Below, piece after piece: positions 26,030-34,957 of a DNA stretch of 64,000 nt. The notes under the pieces are model-generated. The model was given only the letters and a program-made list of their open reading frames with translations. It was not told the DNA's origin and made no database searches. Origin of the DNA: Mucilaginibacter sp. (GTDB lineage Bacteria; Bacteroidota; Bacteroidia; Sphingobacteriales; Sphingobacteriaceae); contig JARLHA010000014.1 of the NCBI GenBank assembly GCA_031292485.1, positions 1-64,000 of the forward strand, in the 5' to 3' direction. The first letter of the stretch is position 1, and each line of letters opens with the position of its first letter. Made by a program: the position numbers and the translations under genes.

Positions 26030-26854
26030 TTATTGGTCTTCAGACGATAGCGTAAAGTTGATCGGAACGCTGTACATTACCCGTACCGGGCGCCCGTTTT
26101 GAATGCCTGCTTTCCAGCGTGGTGAATTTTTCACAACGCGAATTGCTTCTTCATCACAACCGTCACCGATACCACGTACTACTTTGATGTCGGTTAACGA
26201 ACCATCTTTCTCGCAAACAAATTGTACAACTACCCTTCCCTGGGTATTGTTTTCCCTTGCAACTGCGGGATAGCGGATGGTTTTTCCAAGATATTTATAG
26301 AACGCATCCAAACCTCCGGGGAACTCAGGATTCTGCTCAACTGCTGTAAAGATTTTGTTGCCGTCATCTTCGGTTACTTTCTTTTCTGCTGTTCCAACAG
26401 GTTCGTCGATCGTAACATCAGCTTTTGAGTCGCCTTTCAGGTTTTTCTGACCGGGGTCAGCTACCTCCAGTTCCTTAACAGTTGGTGGTTTTTCCTTTAC
26501 CTCAGCATCGGGTTTTACTACCGGCGGCGGGAATTTCACCTGGTCAACCTTTGGTTTCGGCGGTTCAGGCGGAGGTGGCGGAGGTGGTTTTTTAATGTCA
26601 ACCGGGGGCGGCGCAAGCACCACGTTGGTGATCTTCACCTTCTCTTTGGCTTTAGGGATAAAGCCGGAAATAGCGTTGATGATAGTATTTGCAGAAATAA
26701 TTAAAACAAACGCGATAACGCCTATGATGAGGGCCGTACGGGTATTGCGCCCGTTATCCCTTCTTAGCTCATAAGCTCCATATGCTTTATTACGACCGGC
26801 AAATACGACATCAATCCATTCCTGATTAAATATGTCTAATTTTGATCCTAACAT
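26030..26854 (-). CDS. tonB: Energy transducer TonB
   Basis: 274-aa TonB of the Bacteroidota type. A cytoplasmic N-terminal block (WIDVVFAGRNKAYGAYELRRD) precedes one membrane helix (about 40-62). A Pro-rich periplasmic linker (PPPPPPPEPPKP) follows, then a C-terminal TonB domain with YPAVARENNTQGRVVVQF and a SPRWKAG stretch. It transmits proton-motive energy from ExbBD to outer-membrane receptors. It lies 50 bases after the second exbD. Confidence 0.95.
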   Translation of the reverse strand: MLGSKLDIFNQEWIDVVFAGRNKAYGAYELRRDNGRNTRTALIIGVIAFVLIISANTIINAISGFIPKAKEKVKITNVVLAPPPVDIKKPPPPPPPEPPKPKVDQVKFPPPVVKPDAEVKEKPPTVKELEVADPGQKNLKGDSKADVTIDEPVGTAEKKVTEDDGNKIFTAVEQNPEFPGGLDAFYKYLGKTIRYPAVARENNTQGRVVVQFVCEKDGSLTDIKVVRGIGDGCDEEAIRVVKNSPRWKAGIQNGRPVRVMYSVPINFTLSSEDQ

Positions 26855-26903
26855 TTTTTTAGGCTTTAATAATTAATTAACGATAATAGTAATTTAAATA
26901 TTA

Positions 26904-27446
26904 CTAATAAATATTATTCTTTTTCAGGTCATCAATTTCCATCTGCGAAATTTTCACGATGGCATAGATCTGCACATTGGTGATCTTCATTTCGTCAAGC
27001 GCGGCAACCAGGTTTTCATAGGTCGACTTGTCGCTTGGTTTAATTAAAACTTCCATGGTGTTGTCGGGCGCGGCATGTGTCGATTCAACTTGTTTGGCAT
27101 TGTCGATCAATGCTTTGCGCAAACCGTCTTTACCATAATGGTCAACCGTTGGCGCTGATTTTCCGGCCTCACCCATATACCATTCTACCTTGTTATGGCT
27201 TCCTAAAAGGATGGTCATGGAGCGGCTGGCAGCAATAGCCAGGTTGGACGTTGGGATGGAGTTGTCAGGCATGGCCACGTTCATGGCCTTCGGTTTGTTC
27301 AGCGTGGTAGTATACATAAAAAAGGTGATCAAAAGGAATGCAAGGTCAACCATTGCCGTTAAATCGACGCGTGTTGAAGCCTTTTTACTCCTTACCTTCC
27401 CGCCTTTATGTTTGCCCCCGCCGGAGGAGGTGTCTAATTCTGCCAT
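26904..27446 (-). CDS. exbD: Biopolymer transport protein ExbD (second copy)
   Basis: 180-aa ExbD with a basic, Ser-rich N-terminus, one membrane helix containing the essential Asp (TAMVDLAFLLITFF), and a periplasmic domain. It differs from the upstream exbD in sequence and length, so the cell probably makes a hetero-ExbD complex. It lies 4 bases after the first exbD. Confidence 0.93.
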   Translation of the reverse strand: MAELDTSSGGGKHKGGKVRSKKASTRVDLTAMVDLAFLLITFFMYTTTLNKPKAMNVAMPDNSIPTSNLAIAASRSMTILLGSHNKVEWYMGEAGKSAPTVDHYGKDGLRKALIDNAKQVESTHAAPDNTMEVLIKPSDKSTYENLVAALDEMKITNVQIYAIVKISQMEIDDLKKNNIY

Positions 27447-27450
27447 CTTT

Positions 27451-28068
27451 TTATTTTTTAGGCGCTGTTGCCAGCGTGGTGATTAAATCAAACTTAAAGA
27501 GTTTCTGTTTCTCTAAAACACTAATAACAGTGTGTATCATTGGATACTCCTCTTTCTTGTCGGCTTTGATGGATACTTGCAGATCCTTATCATGTAAAGC
27601 TTTTTCAGCCTGCCTTGAGGTGTAAATCCAATTAAATAGTTCGTTGTTATTAGTGGTGTCGACAGGAATCCCGGTTTGAGGGAAGTTTTTTACCTGGGTT
27701 GGCTCCGTATTCAGGAACGATTTGAGCTGTTTCATCGGTACACCAAATATCGGTATCAATGAAAATCGTTGGGTTTCTTCGGGGGTAAAAGTTACCCCGT
27801 ATTTATCGCCCATGGCTTTCAACGCGCCGGCACGAACGTCCTGCTCTGTAACAGAGAAAAACGCCTTGTCAGTTCCCACTGCTATGGTAATCATATTTGC
27901 ATCCTTCAACGGGAGCATATATGATGAAGGTGGTACTTCAGCATGCGAAGGGTCGTCTATTTTGGGTTTTGCTGTTAATATAAAAAAGGTAAGCAACAGG
28001 AAAGCCACATCGCACATGGCAGTCATGTCAATGGCTGTGCTTTTCCTTGCAACTTTTACTCTAGGCAT
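27451..28068 (-). CDS. exbD: Biopolymer transport protein ExbD (first copy)
   Basis: 205-aa ExbD with the conserved helix MTAMCDVAFLLLTFF and a periplasmic part longer than usual. It partners ExbB in the proton channel that drives TonB. It is separated from exbB by 109 bases that include a strong hairpin, and followed closely by a second exbD. Confidence 0.93.
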   Translation of the reverse strand: MPRVKVARKSTAIDMTAMCDVAFLLLTFFILTAKPKIDDPSHAEVPPSSYMLPLKDANMITIAVGTDKAFFSVTEQDVRAGALKAMGDKYGVTFTPEETQRFSLIPIFGVPMKQLKSFLNTEPTQVKNFPQTGIPVDTTNNNELFNWIYTSRQAEKALHDKDLQVSIKADKKEEYPMIHTVISVLEKQKLFKFDLITTLATAPKK

Positions 28069-28113
28069 AATTGTTAATTTTTAAATATATAATGTATAAG
28101 TGAATTATACTAC

Positions 28114-28153
28114 CCCCGGTTAAAGCCAGCCAGTGCAGCGGCTTTAACCGGGG
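28114..28153 (-). promoter_or_regulatory. Strong hairpin between exbB and exbD
   Basis: Perfect 14-bp arms (28114-28127, 28140-28153; CCCCGGTTAAAGCC and its complement) with a 12-base loop and no T-run. It sits after the exbB stop and before exbD. This could be an mRNA-stabilising or attenuating structure that raises ExbB over ExbD, in keeping with the channel's excess of ExbB, or simply a REP-like repeat. Confidence 0.6.
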
Positions 28154-28177
28154 TGAAAACTAAGCAATAGCGGGCCT

Positions 28178-29011
28178 TTACTTATTTTTGTGCGATGCAG
28201 CAAATGTTTGTACAATGCTGAAGCCGGTTTCATCGATAGCGTAAGTCAGCTTGTCAATTTTTGAAGTGAACACGTTGTACATGATGATTGAGATTGCTGA
28301 TGTACTGATACCCAATGCTGTGTTGATCAACGCTTCAGAGATAGAAGTTGACAATTCAGTAGTATTTGGAGCACCTGAAGAAGCCAAAGTTTTAAACGCC
28401 TTGATCATACCCACAACCGTTCCTAACAGACCGGTTAATGTACCGATAGATACCAGGGTAGCAATAACGGTAAGGTTTTGCTCAAGCATTGGCATTTCCA
28501 GTGAAGTAGCTTCTTCGATATCTTTTTGGATAGCCAAAGTTTTCTGGTCAACATCAAGTCCTGGTTCAAGTTCCATTTCCTTGTATTTTTTCAAGCCTGA
28601 TTTGATTACATTAGCTACTGAACCTTTTTGTTTGTCGCATTCTGCATTGGCTGCATCAATGTTGCCTGCATTCAGGAAGCTTTGTATTTTACGAACAAAT
28701 GAATCCACATTGCTTGTACCTGATGCTTTGCCGATAACAACAAAACGTTCGATAGAGAATGTAATTACGATTAACAGGTACGACATGATCAGCGGTACGA
28801 TAGTTCCCCCTCTGTGTACGGTACCATAATAATCTGTAGGCTCTGCTGAAGTGTCACCTCCTGCAAAATGGCTCGGATCTCCCAGTATAAAGATGTATAT
28901 TAAAATTGCAACAGCTATACAAATCGGAATAGTAAGCGTTGCAAACAAGCCTGAAGCGCTTGCGCTTTCTTTTTTAACAGGAGTAGTTGGTTTTGTTGGT
29001 GCGTTTGCCAT
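28178..29011 (-). CDS. exbB: MotA/TolQ/ExbB proton channel protein
   Basis: 277-aa inner-membrane protein of the ExbB/TolQ family with three membrane helices. The family core is at the C-terminal half: VIATLVSIGTLTGLLGTVVGMIKAF and ISEALINTALGISTSAISII. With ExbD it forms the proton channel that powers TonB. It is the first gene of the exbB-exbD-exbD-tonB operon, and the 5' leader contains repeated ACTAAAA words. Confidence 0.95.
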   Translation of the reverse strand: MANAPTKPTTPVKKESASASGLFATLTIPICIAVAILIYIFILGDPSHFAGGDTSAEPTDYYGTVHRGGTIVPLIMSYLLIVITFSIERFVVIGKASGTSNVDSFVRKIQSFLNAGNIDAANAECDKQKGSVANVIKSGLKKYKEMELEPGLDVDQKTLAIQKDIEEATSLEMPMLEQNLTVIATLVSIGTLTGLLGTVVGMIKAFKTLASSGAPNTTELSTSISEALINTALGISTSAISIIMYNVFTSKIDKLTYAIDETGFSIVQTFAASHKNK

Positions 29012-29084
29012 TACTTTAGTTTTTAGTTTTAGTTTTTAGTTTATGAATATAAGTTTGTTAAATGCGCATATATTAAGCGAATAA

Positions 29085-29092
29085 CAAAAATA
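29085..29092 (-). promoter_or_regulatory. Predicted exbB operon -7 box
   Basis: The minus strand reads TATTTTTG, matching TAnnTTTG, about 74 bases upstream of the exbB ATG. The -33 element is not clear. Confidence 0.35.
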
Positions 29093-29281
29093 GAATTTTA
29101 ATGAATTAAAAAAACTATTTAAATTATTCTTTATTATTTTTTAATAAAAACTTTATACGGTTAGTATACAGGGTGGATACTTAACGTAACAGAATTTATG
29201 AATCGTATTTTACCGATACAATTTTTTACAATAAAACCTATTTTTTTTAATAATAGCAAGTAATAACTTATAAAAATTATG

Positions 29282-30889
29282 TTACTGAAGTTGCACCGGC
29301 ACATTCGGGCCAGCTTCTGAGACGGCTAAATTGCTTAAACTGGCGTATTGTTCAAAATTCTTGTTAAAGGCAATCGCTAAATAATGGGCCTTTTCATCAT
29401 AATTTTCCATGTTTGACCATGTATTTTTCGGATCGAGTAACTGATCGGGCACATTTGGACAAGTGACCGGCATACTTAAATTAAAAACCGGGTGCTCAAT
29501 GTACTGCACATTGCAAAGTTCGCCATTAAGGGCGGCGGTAATCATGGCGCGGGTGTATTTAAGTTTGATTCGCTTACCGGTTCCGTACGGCCCGCCTGAC
29601 CAGCCTGTGTTAACAAGCCACACATTTACATGGTGATCTTTTATTTTCTGGCCAAGCAGGTTGGCATAGGTGACCGGGTTTAACGGAAGGAAAGCCTCGC
29701 CAAAACAGGCAGAGAAAGTAACTTTTGGTTCGGTGATTCCTGTTTCGGTACCGGCAACTTTTGCGGTGTACCCCGAAATAAAGTGGTACATGGCCTGTTC
29801 CGGGCTAAGTTTTGATATTGGCGGCAAAACCCCGAACGCGTCGGCCGTTAAAAAGAAGATATTTTTGGGAGATGCCCCTATAGAAGGTGTTACCGCGTTA
29901 TTGATATAATTAAGCGGATAGGCCACCCGGGTATTTTCGGTTTTATCGATGTTTGAAAAGTTCACCATCCGGGTGCCCTTTATAAAATTGATATTTTCAA
30001 GCAACGCCCCAAATTGGATTGCTTTAAATATCTGCGGCTCTTTTTCAGCGGTGAGGTCGGCGCATTTTGCATAGCAGCCACCTTCAAAGTTAAAGATGGT
30101 GTAATCGCTCCAGCCATGCTCATCGTCGCCTATCAGGCTGCGTTCCGGATCGGCGGAGAGCGTAGTTTTGCCCGTCCCTGAAAGGCCGAAAAATATCGCG
30201 GTATCGCCTTTTGCGCCCGTATTGGCGGAGCAATGCATAGAAAGCACCTTCTTTTGCAGCGGGAGAATAAAGTTCAGCACCGAAAATATTCCTTTTTTAA
30301 TCTCGCCGGTATAACCGGTCCCACCGATGAGGATGATCTTCCGGCTAAAATTGATGATCGAGAAATTATGCTGGCGGGTACCATCTTCTTCGGGGTTGGC
30401 GATAAAGCCCGGCGCCGCAATGATCGTCCACTCCGGTGGTAAAAGCGGGTTTATTACTTCTGGGCGCAAGAATAAATGGTGCGAAAAAAGATTTTGATAG
30501 GCTGTTTCGGTAATCACTCGTATATCAATATGATACTTTTCGTTTGCGCAAGCGCAGGAATCGCGTACAAATACATCCCGTTGTGAAAGGTAGTCGCAAA
30601 CTTTTTGCAGCAGGGTATCAAATTTTGCGCTGTCAAATTTAAAGTTGACTTTGCCCCACCAAACGGTGTCGCGCGTAAGGTCATCTTCCACAATAAAACG
30701 GTCTTTGGGTGAGCGGCCGGTAAATTCACCTGTATCAATAGCAAGTGCGCCGTTTTCGGTTAAAACGCCTTCATTCCTTTTTAAAGCCTCTTCAATAAGT
30801 TCGGCAGGAGTTAACTGGTAATAGATGTGCCTGGCCTGGTCGAGCCCGTAACAGCTCAAATCAGGTACATGGGTAGTACGATTTCTCAT
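29282..30889 (-). CDS. pckA: Phosphoenolpyruvate carboxykinase (ATP)
   Basis: 535-aa cytoplasmic enzyme that converts oxaloacetate and ATP to PEP, CO2 and ADP, the entry step of gluconeogenesis. Visible: the substrate-binding GRSPKDRFIVED (58-69), P-loop GLSGTGKT (235-242), the metal-binding LIGDDEHGW (252-260), and the C-terminal NTGWSGGPYGTGKRI. Length is typical of the ATP-dependent family. Monocistronic by its surroundings. Confidence 0.97.
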   Translation of the reverse strand: MRNRTTHVPDLSCYGLDQARHIYYQLTPAELIEEALKRNEGVLTENGALAIDTGEFTGRSPKDRFIVEDDLTRDTVWWGKVNFKFDSAKFDTLLQKVCDYLSQRDVFVRDSCACANEKYHIDIRVITETAYQNLFSHHLFLRPEVINPLLPPEWTIIAAPGFIANPEEDGTRQHNFSIINFSRKIILIGGTGYTGEIKKGIFSVLNFILPLQKKVLSMHCSANTGAKGDTAIFFGLSGTGKTTLSADPERSLIGDDEHGWSDYTIFNFEGGCYAKCADLTAEKEPQIFKAIQFGALLENINFIKGTRMVNFSNIDKTENTRVAYPLNYINNAVTPSIGASPKNIFFLTADAFGVLPPISKLSPEQAMYHFISGYTAKVAGTETGITEPKVTFSACFGEAFLPLNPVTYANLLGQKIKDHHVNVWLVNTGWSGGPYGTGKRIKLKYTRAMITAALNGELCNVQYIEHPVFNLSMPVTCPNVPDQLLDPKNTWSNMENYDEKAHYLAIAFNKNFEQYASLSNLAVSEAGPNVPVQLQ

Positions 30890-31052
30890 TAAAACAGATA
30901 AATTGGTCGCCGCAAAAATCCGGTTTTAAACACTAAGAAACAAGTAAAATAGTATATTTTTTTACATAATGTACGTTTTACACACCATATAAATAATTGA
31001 TATGTAGATATTTATTTGTATAGTTCGATACACTAAGGTTAGAGATTGATGT

Positions 31053-31086
31053 AGTCCGAAAGTCCGAAAAGTCAGTAAAGTCCGAA
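31053..31086. repeat. Dispersed GTCCGAAA-family repeat
   Basis: AGTCCGAAAGTCCGAAAAGTCAGTAAAGTCCGAA-type text upstream of pckA, related to 1-234 and 63354-63412. It lies between pckA and the SUI1 gene. Confidence 0.8.
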
Positions 31087-31131
31087 GACAGAAGCAATCC
31101 GAATAGCCAGGGAGTTGTTATAAGTTTTTTT

Positions 31132-31150
31132 ACTAATCTCTAATTAACTA
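31132..31150. repeat. 19-base dispersed repeat (copy 2)
   Basis: ACTAATCTCTAATTAACTA, the exact reverse complement of 4398-4416. It abuts the end of the SUI1-family gene. Confidence 0.75.
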
Positions 31151-31155
31151 ATCAA

Positions 31156-31491
31156 CTATCCCCCCGCTTTTTTGGCCTTATATCCGTCGGCCAGCAGCAT
31201 CGCCAATACCTTATCTCTAAAATCGCCCTGTACCAATATCTCTGCATCTTTGGCTGAGCCACCGGCGCCGCATTTGGATTTAAGTTTTTTGCCAAGGGTT
31301 TCCAGATCGTCATTGGTGCCAACGAAACCTGTTACACGGGTAACCAGTTTGCCGCCGCCCTTGCGGTCGAGGAATATTTTAAGGTTTTGCTGCTGCGGTG
31401 GCAGGGTAGTGGCAGACTGTCCGCCGTTTTCCTGATATTGGAAATCCGGGTCGGTTGAATAAACTACCCCTGTGAAATTTTTTTTTGACAT
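31156..31491 (-). CDS. SUI1/eIF1-family translation factor (YciH-like)
   Basis: About 111 aa from the ATG at 31491. A longer frame starts in the adjacent repeat and is less likely. The SUI1 domain occupies the C-terminal two thirds: [20 protein letters not shown], the [14 protein letters not shown] stretch, and [15 protein letters not shown]. The bacterial family can influence initiation fidelity, but its physiological role is poorly defined. It follows the lipid kinase gene with a repeat element in between. Confidence 0.9.
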   Translation of the reverse strand: MSKKNFTGVVYSTDPDFQYQENGGQSATTLPPQQQNLKIFLDRKGGGKLVTRVTGFVGTNDDLETLGKKLKSKCGAGGSAKDAEILVQGDFRDKVLAMLLADGYKAKKAGG

Positions 31492-31504
31492 GGCTCTATA
31501 TTTT

Positions 31505-31596
31505 GTAGAGACGCAATATTTTGCGTCTTGTGGAACAAACAAACGATGCAGTTAATGATAACGGTCGGTTTGAGACGCAAAATATTGCGTTTCTAC
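31505..31596. repeat. Inverted-repeat element with 24-base arms
   Basis: Arms 31505-31528 and 31573-31596 are complementary at 23 of 24 positions. Each arm is itself a hairpin (GACGCAA TATT TTGCGTC). About 44 bases lie between them. The right arm contains the TAG stop of the lipid kinase gene. It looks like a small non-autonomous mobile (MITE/REP-like) element. Confidence 0.85.
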
Positions 31597-32486
31597 GATG
31601 TTTTTTTAAAACCAATCCCCGTGATCACTTTTAACGATGCGGGTACAATTTCAATCGTGATTTCGGTGCCTTCGGTGTGCGGCTCGCCGTCAAGATGGAC
31701 GGGGCCGGCGGCAACGCGTGTAATACGGATACGTTTTCCCCGCACGATCTCCACATATTTAGTTTTATCCGATTTTTTGGTGATCATCCGGATGCCCATC
31801 TCAGGAAGCCTCCATAGCGGAAACTGTTCGATCATACAAATATCCAGTAAACCATCCTGAACGGAGGCGCATGGAGAGATATGAGCGTCGTTACCGTATT
31901 GTGAAGAGTTTGCAAAGCTCAGCATAAACGATTTCCGATCATATGCCTTGCCGTCGATATCTATTTTATATAATTCTGGTTTATATTTATTGAACTCTTC
32001 AAACGAGGACTTGATGTAGGTGATAAACCCCCGCTTTTTGTTGTGTGAAAAAACTTCGGCAATATGCGCATCAAAACCCATACCTGCCATATTAAAAAAA
32101 GGCTTTCCGTTTAGGGTTGCTGAATCAATTATTTCGACATGCCCGGTGTTTAGTGTTTGAATGGCTTTCATCGTATCCATCGGGATTTGCAGGAACCGGG
32201 ATAAACCGTTGCCAGATCCGAAGGGTACAATGCCTAACTTCATATCGGTACCCACTATAGCCGAGGCTACTTCATTCACAGTTCCGTCGCCGCCAACAGC
32301 CACTACCATCTCGAATTTGTTTACTGCATCCCGGGCTATTTCCCTGGCATGAGAAACACTGTCGCTAAAAAGAATAACAGGCGTTAATGCATTTGCATCA
32401 AGATGTTTTTCTATCAGTTCAGGAACCCCTTCCTTTTTTTTTCCGCCCGATATCGGGTTTACAATAAATAACGCTTTCCCTTTCAA
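31593..32486 (-). CDS. Diacylglycerol kinase-family lipid kinase (YegS/DgkB-like)
   Basis: 297-aa protein with the lipid-kinase catalytic core: NPISGGKKK near residue 10 and GGDGTVNEVASA (65-76), followed by GIVPFGSGNGLSRF and the C-terminal beta-rich domain (GPVHLDGEPH). It would phosphorylate diacylglycerol or a related lipid using ATP at the membrane. The stop codon TAG lies in the arm of a dispersed inverted repeat, so the last residues after about TGIGFK may have been altered by its insertion. Confidence 0.93.
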   Translation of the reverse strand: MKGKALFIVNPISGGKKKEGVPELIEKHLDANALTPVILFSDSVSHAREIARDAVNKFEMVVAVGGDGTVNEVASAIVGTDMKLGIVPFGSGNGLSRFLQIPMDTMKAIQTLNTGHVEIIDSATLNGKPFFNMAGMGFDAHIAEVFSHNKKRGFITYIKSSFEEFNKYKPELYKIDIDGKAYDRKSFMLSFANSSQYGNDAHISPCASVQDGLLDICMIEQFPLWRLPEMGIRMITKKSDKTKYVEIVRGKRIRITRVAAGPVHLDGEPHTEGTEITIEIVPASLKVITGIGFKKTS

Positions 32487-32506
32487 CTAAATATATTTTC
32501 TGGCGC

Positions 32507-32514
32507 CAAAAGTA
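32507..32514 (-). promoter_or_regulatory. Predicted -7 box of the lipid kinase gene
   Basis: The minus strand reads TACTTTTG, matching TAnnTTTG, 20 bases before the start codon. Confidence 0.4.
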
Positions 32515-32780
32515 AATGTATTTTCGGCTTTGTAAAAATTGTTTTATTTTAGCGTCCTGAATGTGGACTGATTTAATTGCATCGTCCAGTTTCTGCTGCC
32601 TATTTACAGGTAACGGAAAATGGATCGATCTGGATTGCAACCACGTAAAAAAGTGCTAAAACCATACTTCTTTTTTACTACAATCCCATAAATAATTCGC
32701 TTTCTTTTTGCCAGGTTTATATGAATTAACAGCTTGTTTTAATAACTACCTTAATAATTAAAATTTATCCAATAAAAATT

Positions 32781-34031
32781 ATGTCATACTTATTTACCTC
32801 AGAATCCGTATCAGAAGGACATCCGGATAAAGTTGCCGACCAGATATCGGATGCACTAATAGACCAGTTTTTAGCTTTCGACCCTGAGTCGAAAGTGGCC
32901 TGCGAAACGTTGGTTACTACCGGCCTGGTGGTTTTAGCCGGCGAAGTAAAATCAAAGGCTTACCTTGATGTTCAGAAAATTGCCCGCGAGGTGATCAATA
33001 AAATCGGCTATACCAAAGGCGAGTATATGTTTGATGGTAATTCCTGCGCGGTATTGTCTGCTATTCATGAGCAATCGCCTGATATCAACCAGGGTGTCGA
33101 CCGTTCTGCAAAAGAAGAGCAGGGCGCCGGCGACCAGGGGATGATGTTTGGCTATGCCACCGTTGAAACTGATAATTATATGCCGCTGGCACTGGATATT
33201 GCCCATGCGCTTTTGATTGAGCTGGCTGCCATCCGCCGCGAAAATACCGATATCAAATATCTTCGCCCTGATGCAAAATCGCAGGTGACACTGGAGTATG
33301 ACGACAATAACAAGCCGGTAAGGATAGATGCTATCGTGATCTCAACCCAGCATGATGATTTTGACGAAGAGGTTGCCATGCTGAAAAAGATCAGCGACGA
33401 TATCATCAGCATCCTCATCCCGAGGGTGAAAGCCAAATATCCAAAATATGCCCACTTCTTCGGTGATGGCATTAAATACCATATTAACCCTACCGGCAAA
33501 TTTGTGATCGGCGGCCCGCACGGCGATTCAGGCTTAACCGGCCGTAAGATCATTGTAGATACTTACGGCGGCAAAGGCGCTCATGGCGGCGGCGCATTTT
33601 CCGGTAAAGATCCTTCAAAAGTAGACCGTTCGGCAGCGTATGCCACCCGCCATATCGCCAAAAACCTGGTGGCCGCAGGTGTTTGCGACGAGGTGCTGGT
33701 ACAGGTATCCTACGCTATCGGCGTTGCCCAGCCTATGGGTATTTATATCAATACCTATGGAACCGGTAAAGTTGACCTTAACGACGGCGAGATCGCCAAA
33801 AAAGTAGAGGCTATATTTAATATGACCCCTTATGCCATTGAAACACGCTTTAAATTGCGTAACCCTATATACAGCGAAACCGCTGCCTATGGCCACTTTG
33901 GCAAACCAAGCAAGGTAGTAACCAAAACTTTCGTAAGCCCTGAAGGTACCGTGGTAACAAAAGATGTGGAGCTGTTTACCTGGGAAAAACTGGATTACGT
34001 AGATAAGGTGAAGGCTGCTTTTGGCTTGTAA
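32781..34031 (+). CDS. metK: S-adenosylmethionine synthetase
   Basis: 416-aa cytoplasmic enzyme that makes S-adenosylmethionine from methionine and ATP. Hallmarks: [18 protein letters not shown] at the N-terminus, [12 protein letters not shown] near residue 115 and [19 protein letters not shown] in the C-terminal half. Length is slightly longer than E. coli MetK. I saw no SAM-riboswitch-like structure in the upstream 150 bases. A strong terminator follows. Confidence 0.98.
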   Translation: MSYLFTSESVSEGHPDKVADQISDALIDQFLAFDPESKVACETLVTTGLVVLAGEVKSKAYLDVQKIAREVINKIGYTKGEYMFDGNSCAVLSAIHEQSPDINQGVDRSAKEEQGAGDQGMMFGYATVETDNYMPLALDIAHALLIELAAIRRENTDIKYLRPDAKSQVTLEYDDNNKPVRIDAIVISTQHDDFDEEVAMLKKISDDIISILIPRVKAKYPKYAHFFGDGIKYHINPTGKFVIGGPHGDSGLTGRKIIVDTYGGKGAHGGGAFSGKDPSKVDRSAAYATRHIAKNLVAAGVCDEVLVQVSYAIGVAQPMGIYINTYGTGKVDLNDGEIAKKVEAIFNMTPYAIETRFKLRNPIYSETAAYGHFGKPSKVVTKTFVSPEGTVVTKDVELFTWEKLDYVDKVKAAFGL

Positions 34032-34046
34032 TGATTTGAAAATGTG

Positions 34047-34100
34047 CCGATTTGAAAATTTGAAGATTGATTTTTCGGTTTTCAAATCGGTATTTTTTTC
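34047..34100 (+). terminator. metK terminator
   Basis: Perfect 12-bp arms (34047-34058 and 34079-34090, CCGATTTGAAAA and its complement), followed by TATTTTTTT. The stem is built from the GATTTGAAAA word that also fills the neighbouring sequence and recurs at 61220-61290. Confidence 0.85.
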
Positions 34101-34258
34101 TTTCAAATTTCCAAATCACCCAATTTTCAAATTGGGAGCTAACCAGGCTTTCCGGGTATTTTATAAATAGCATTTCTTTTTGCAGGCGCGCTTTTCAGCT
34201 GCTTTATAACAACAAACCTGCGGTAGGGCAGTTTTAAAAAATTGAGTGGTACAATCCG

Positions 34259-34762
34259 CTAATTACTCAGCATTATCGAATTAACAAAACTATTATGGCC
34301 AGAATCGCTGACGCCCTGACTTGCGATGGTTGATACGCTATAAAGTTTACTTCCGATAATAAACATGAATAAATCGTATTTTTTCTTTTTCGAATCAAAG
34401 CCTGTTGAAGTATAGCTGGTGAATCCCTTCCATGTACCTATTGCAAAGTCCGGAAAATCCACATCAGGTAAGCTTTGCTTCATGCCAGTTTTCATCTGCT
34501 CAGCAAATTCGGGCGTGTTTTTCATAGGGGCCAATGCTACTGAATCGAGGTTGGCAACCACCTGGAAATCAACGATAGTAAATACATAGGCAATGCTGTC
34601 TTTATCCACTGCTATAAAACTGCCTGGTGTCAGTTCTTTGGGTTCATTGGGGAATTTAAGCGATATCCGGTTATCGCCTTTATGGGTTACCCAGCTATCC
34701 TGAGCCTGTACTACAGATATAGTTATAAACAGGCTAACAATGAGTAAGTATATATTTTTCAT
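34259..34762 (-). CDS. Secreted protein of unknown function
   Basis: 167-aa protein with a clean signal peptide (cleavage after VVQAQ). The mature part has no motif I recognise; a block RISLKFPNEPKEL near the start and GTWKGFTSYTSTGFD in the middle suggest a small alpha/beta periplasmic domain. It stands alone between metK and the redox cluster, on the minus strand, and is not obviously linked to either. Confidence 0.75.
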   Translation of the reverse strand: MKNIYLLIVSLFITISVVQAQDSWVTHKGDNRISLKFPNEPKELTPGSFIAVDKDSIAYVFTIVDFQVVANLDSVALAPMKNTPEFAEQMKTGMKQSLPDVDFPDFAIGTWKGFTSYTSTGFDSKKKKYDLFMFIIGSKLYSVSTIASQGVSDSGHNSFVNSIMLSN

Positions 34763-34854
34763 ATGATAAAGCTAACGGGAAATTTGAAATAAAAAGAAAT
34801 ATTATTTGATTATTTTAAATATTTAAGCCGGGAGCCGCCAGATAAAATCCAGCC

Positions 34855-34923
34855 AAAAAATTGCTCCGCCAGCCTGTAACTGCCCCCTTCAAAACAGGCA
34901 GCCCTCCGGTTGGCAGAGCAAAA
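34855..34923 (-). terminator. Terminator of the redox cluster
   Basis: Stem GCTCcGCCA (34863-34871) with TGGCaGAGC (34911-34919), enclosing a second small stem (GCCTG/CAGGC), then AATTTTTT on the minus strand. It lies just downstream of the last gene of the cluster. Confidence 0.7.
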
Positions 34924-34957
34924 ACGAAACAAATTAAAAACAACTATCTTAAAAGCA

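Noticed and set aside
32641..32780. SAM riboswitch upstream of metK
   Set aside because: I could not find the conserved core or stem pattern of a SAM riboswitch; the region is only AT-rich.
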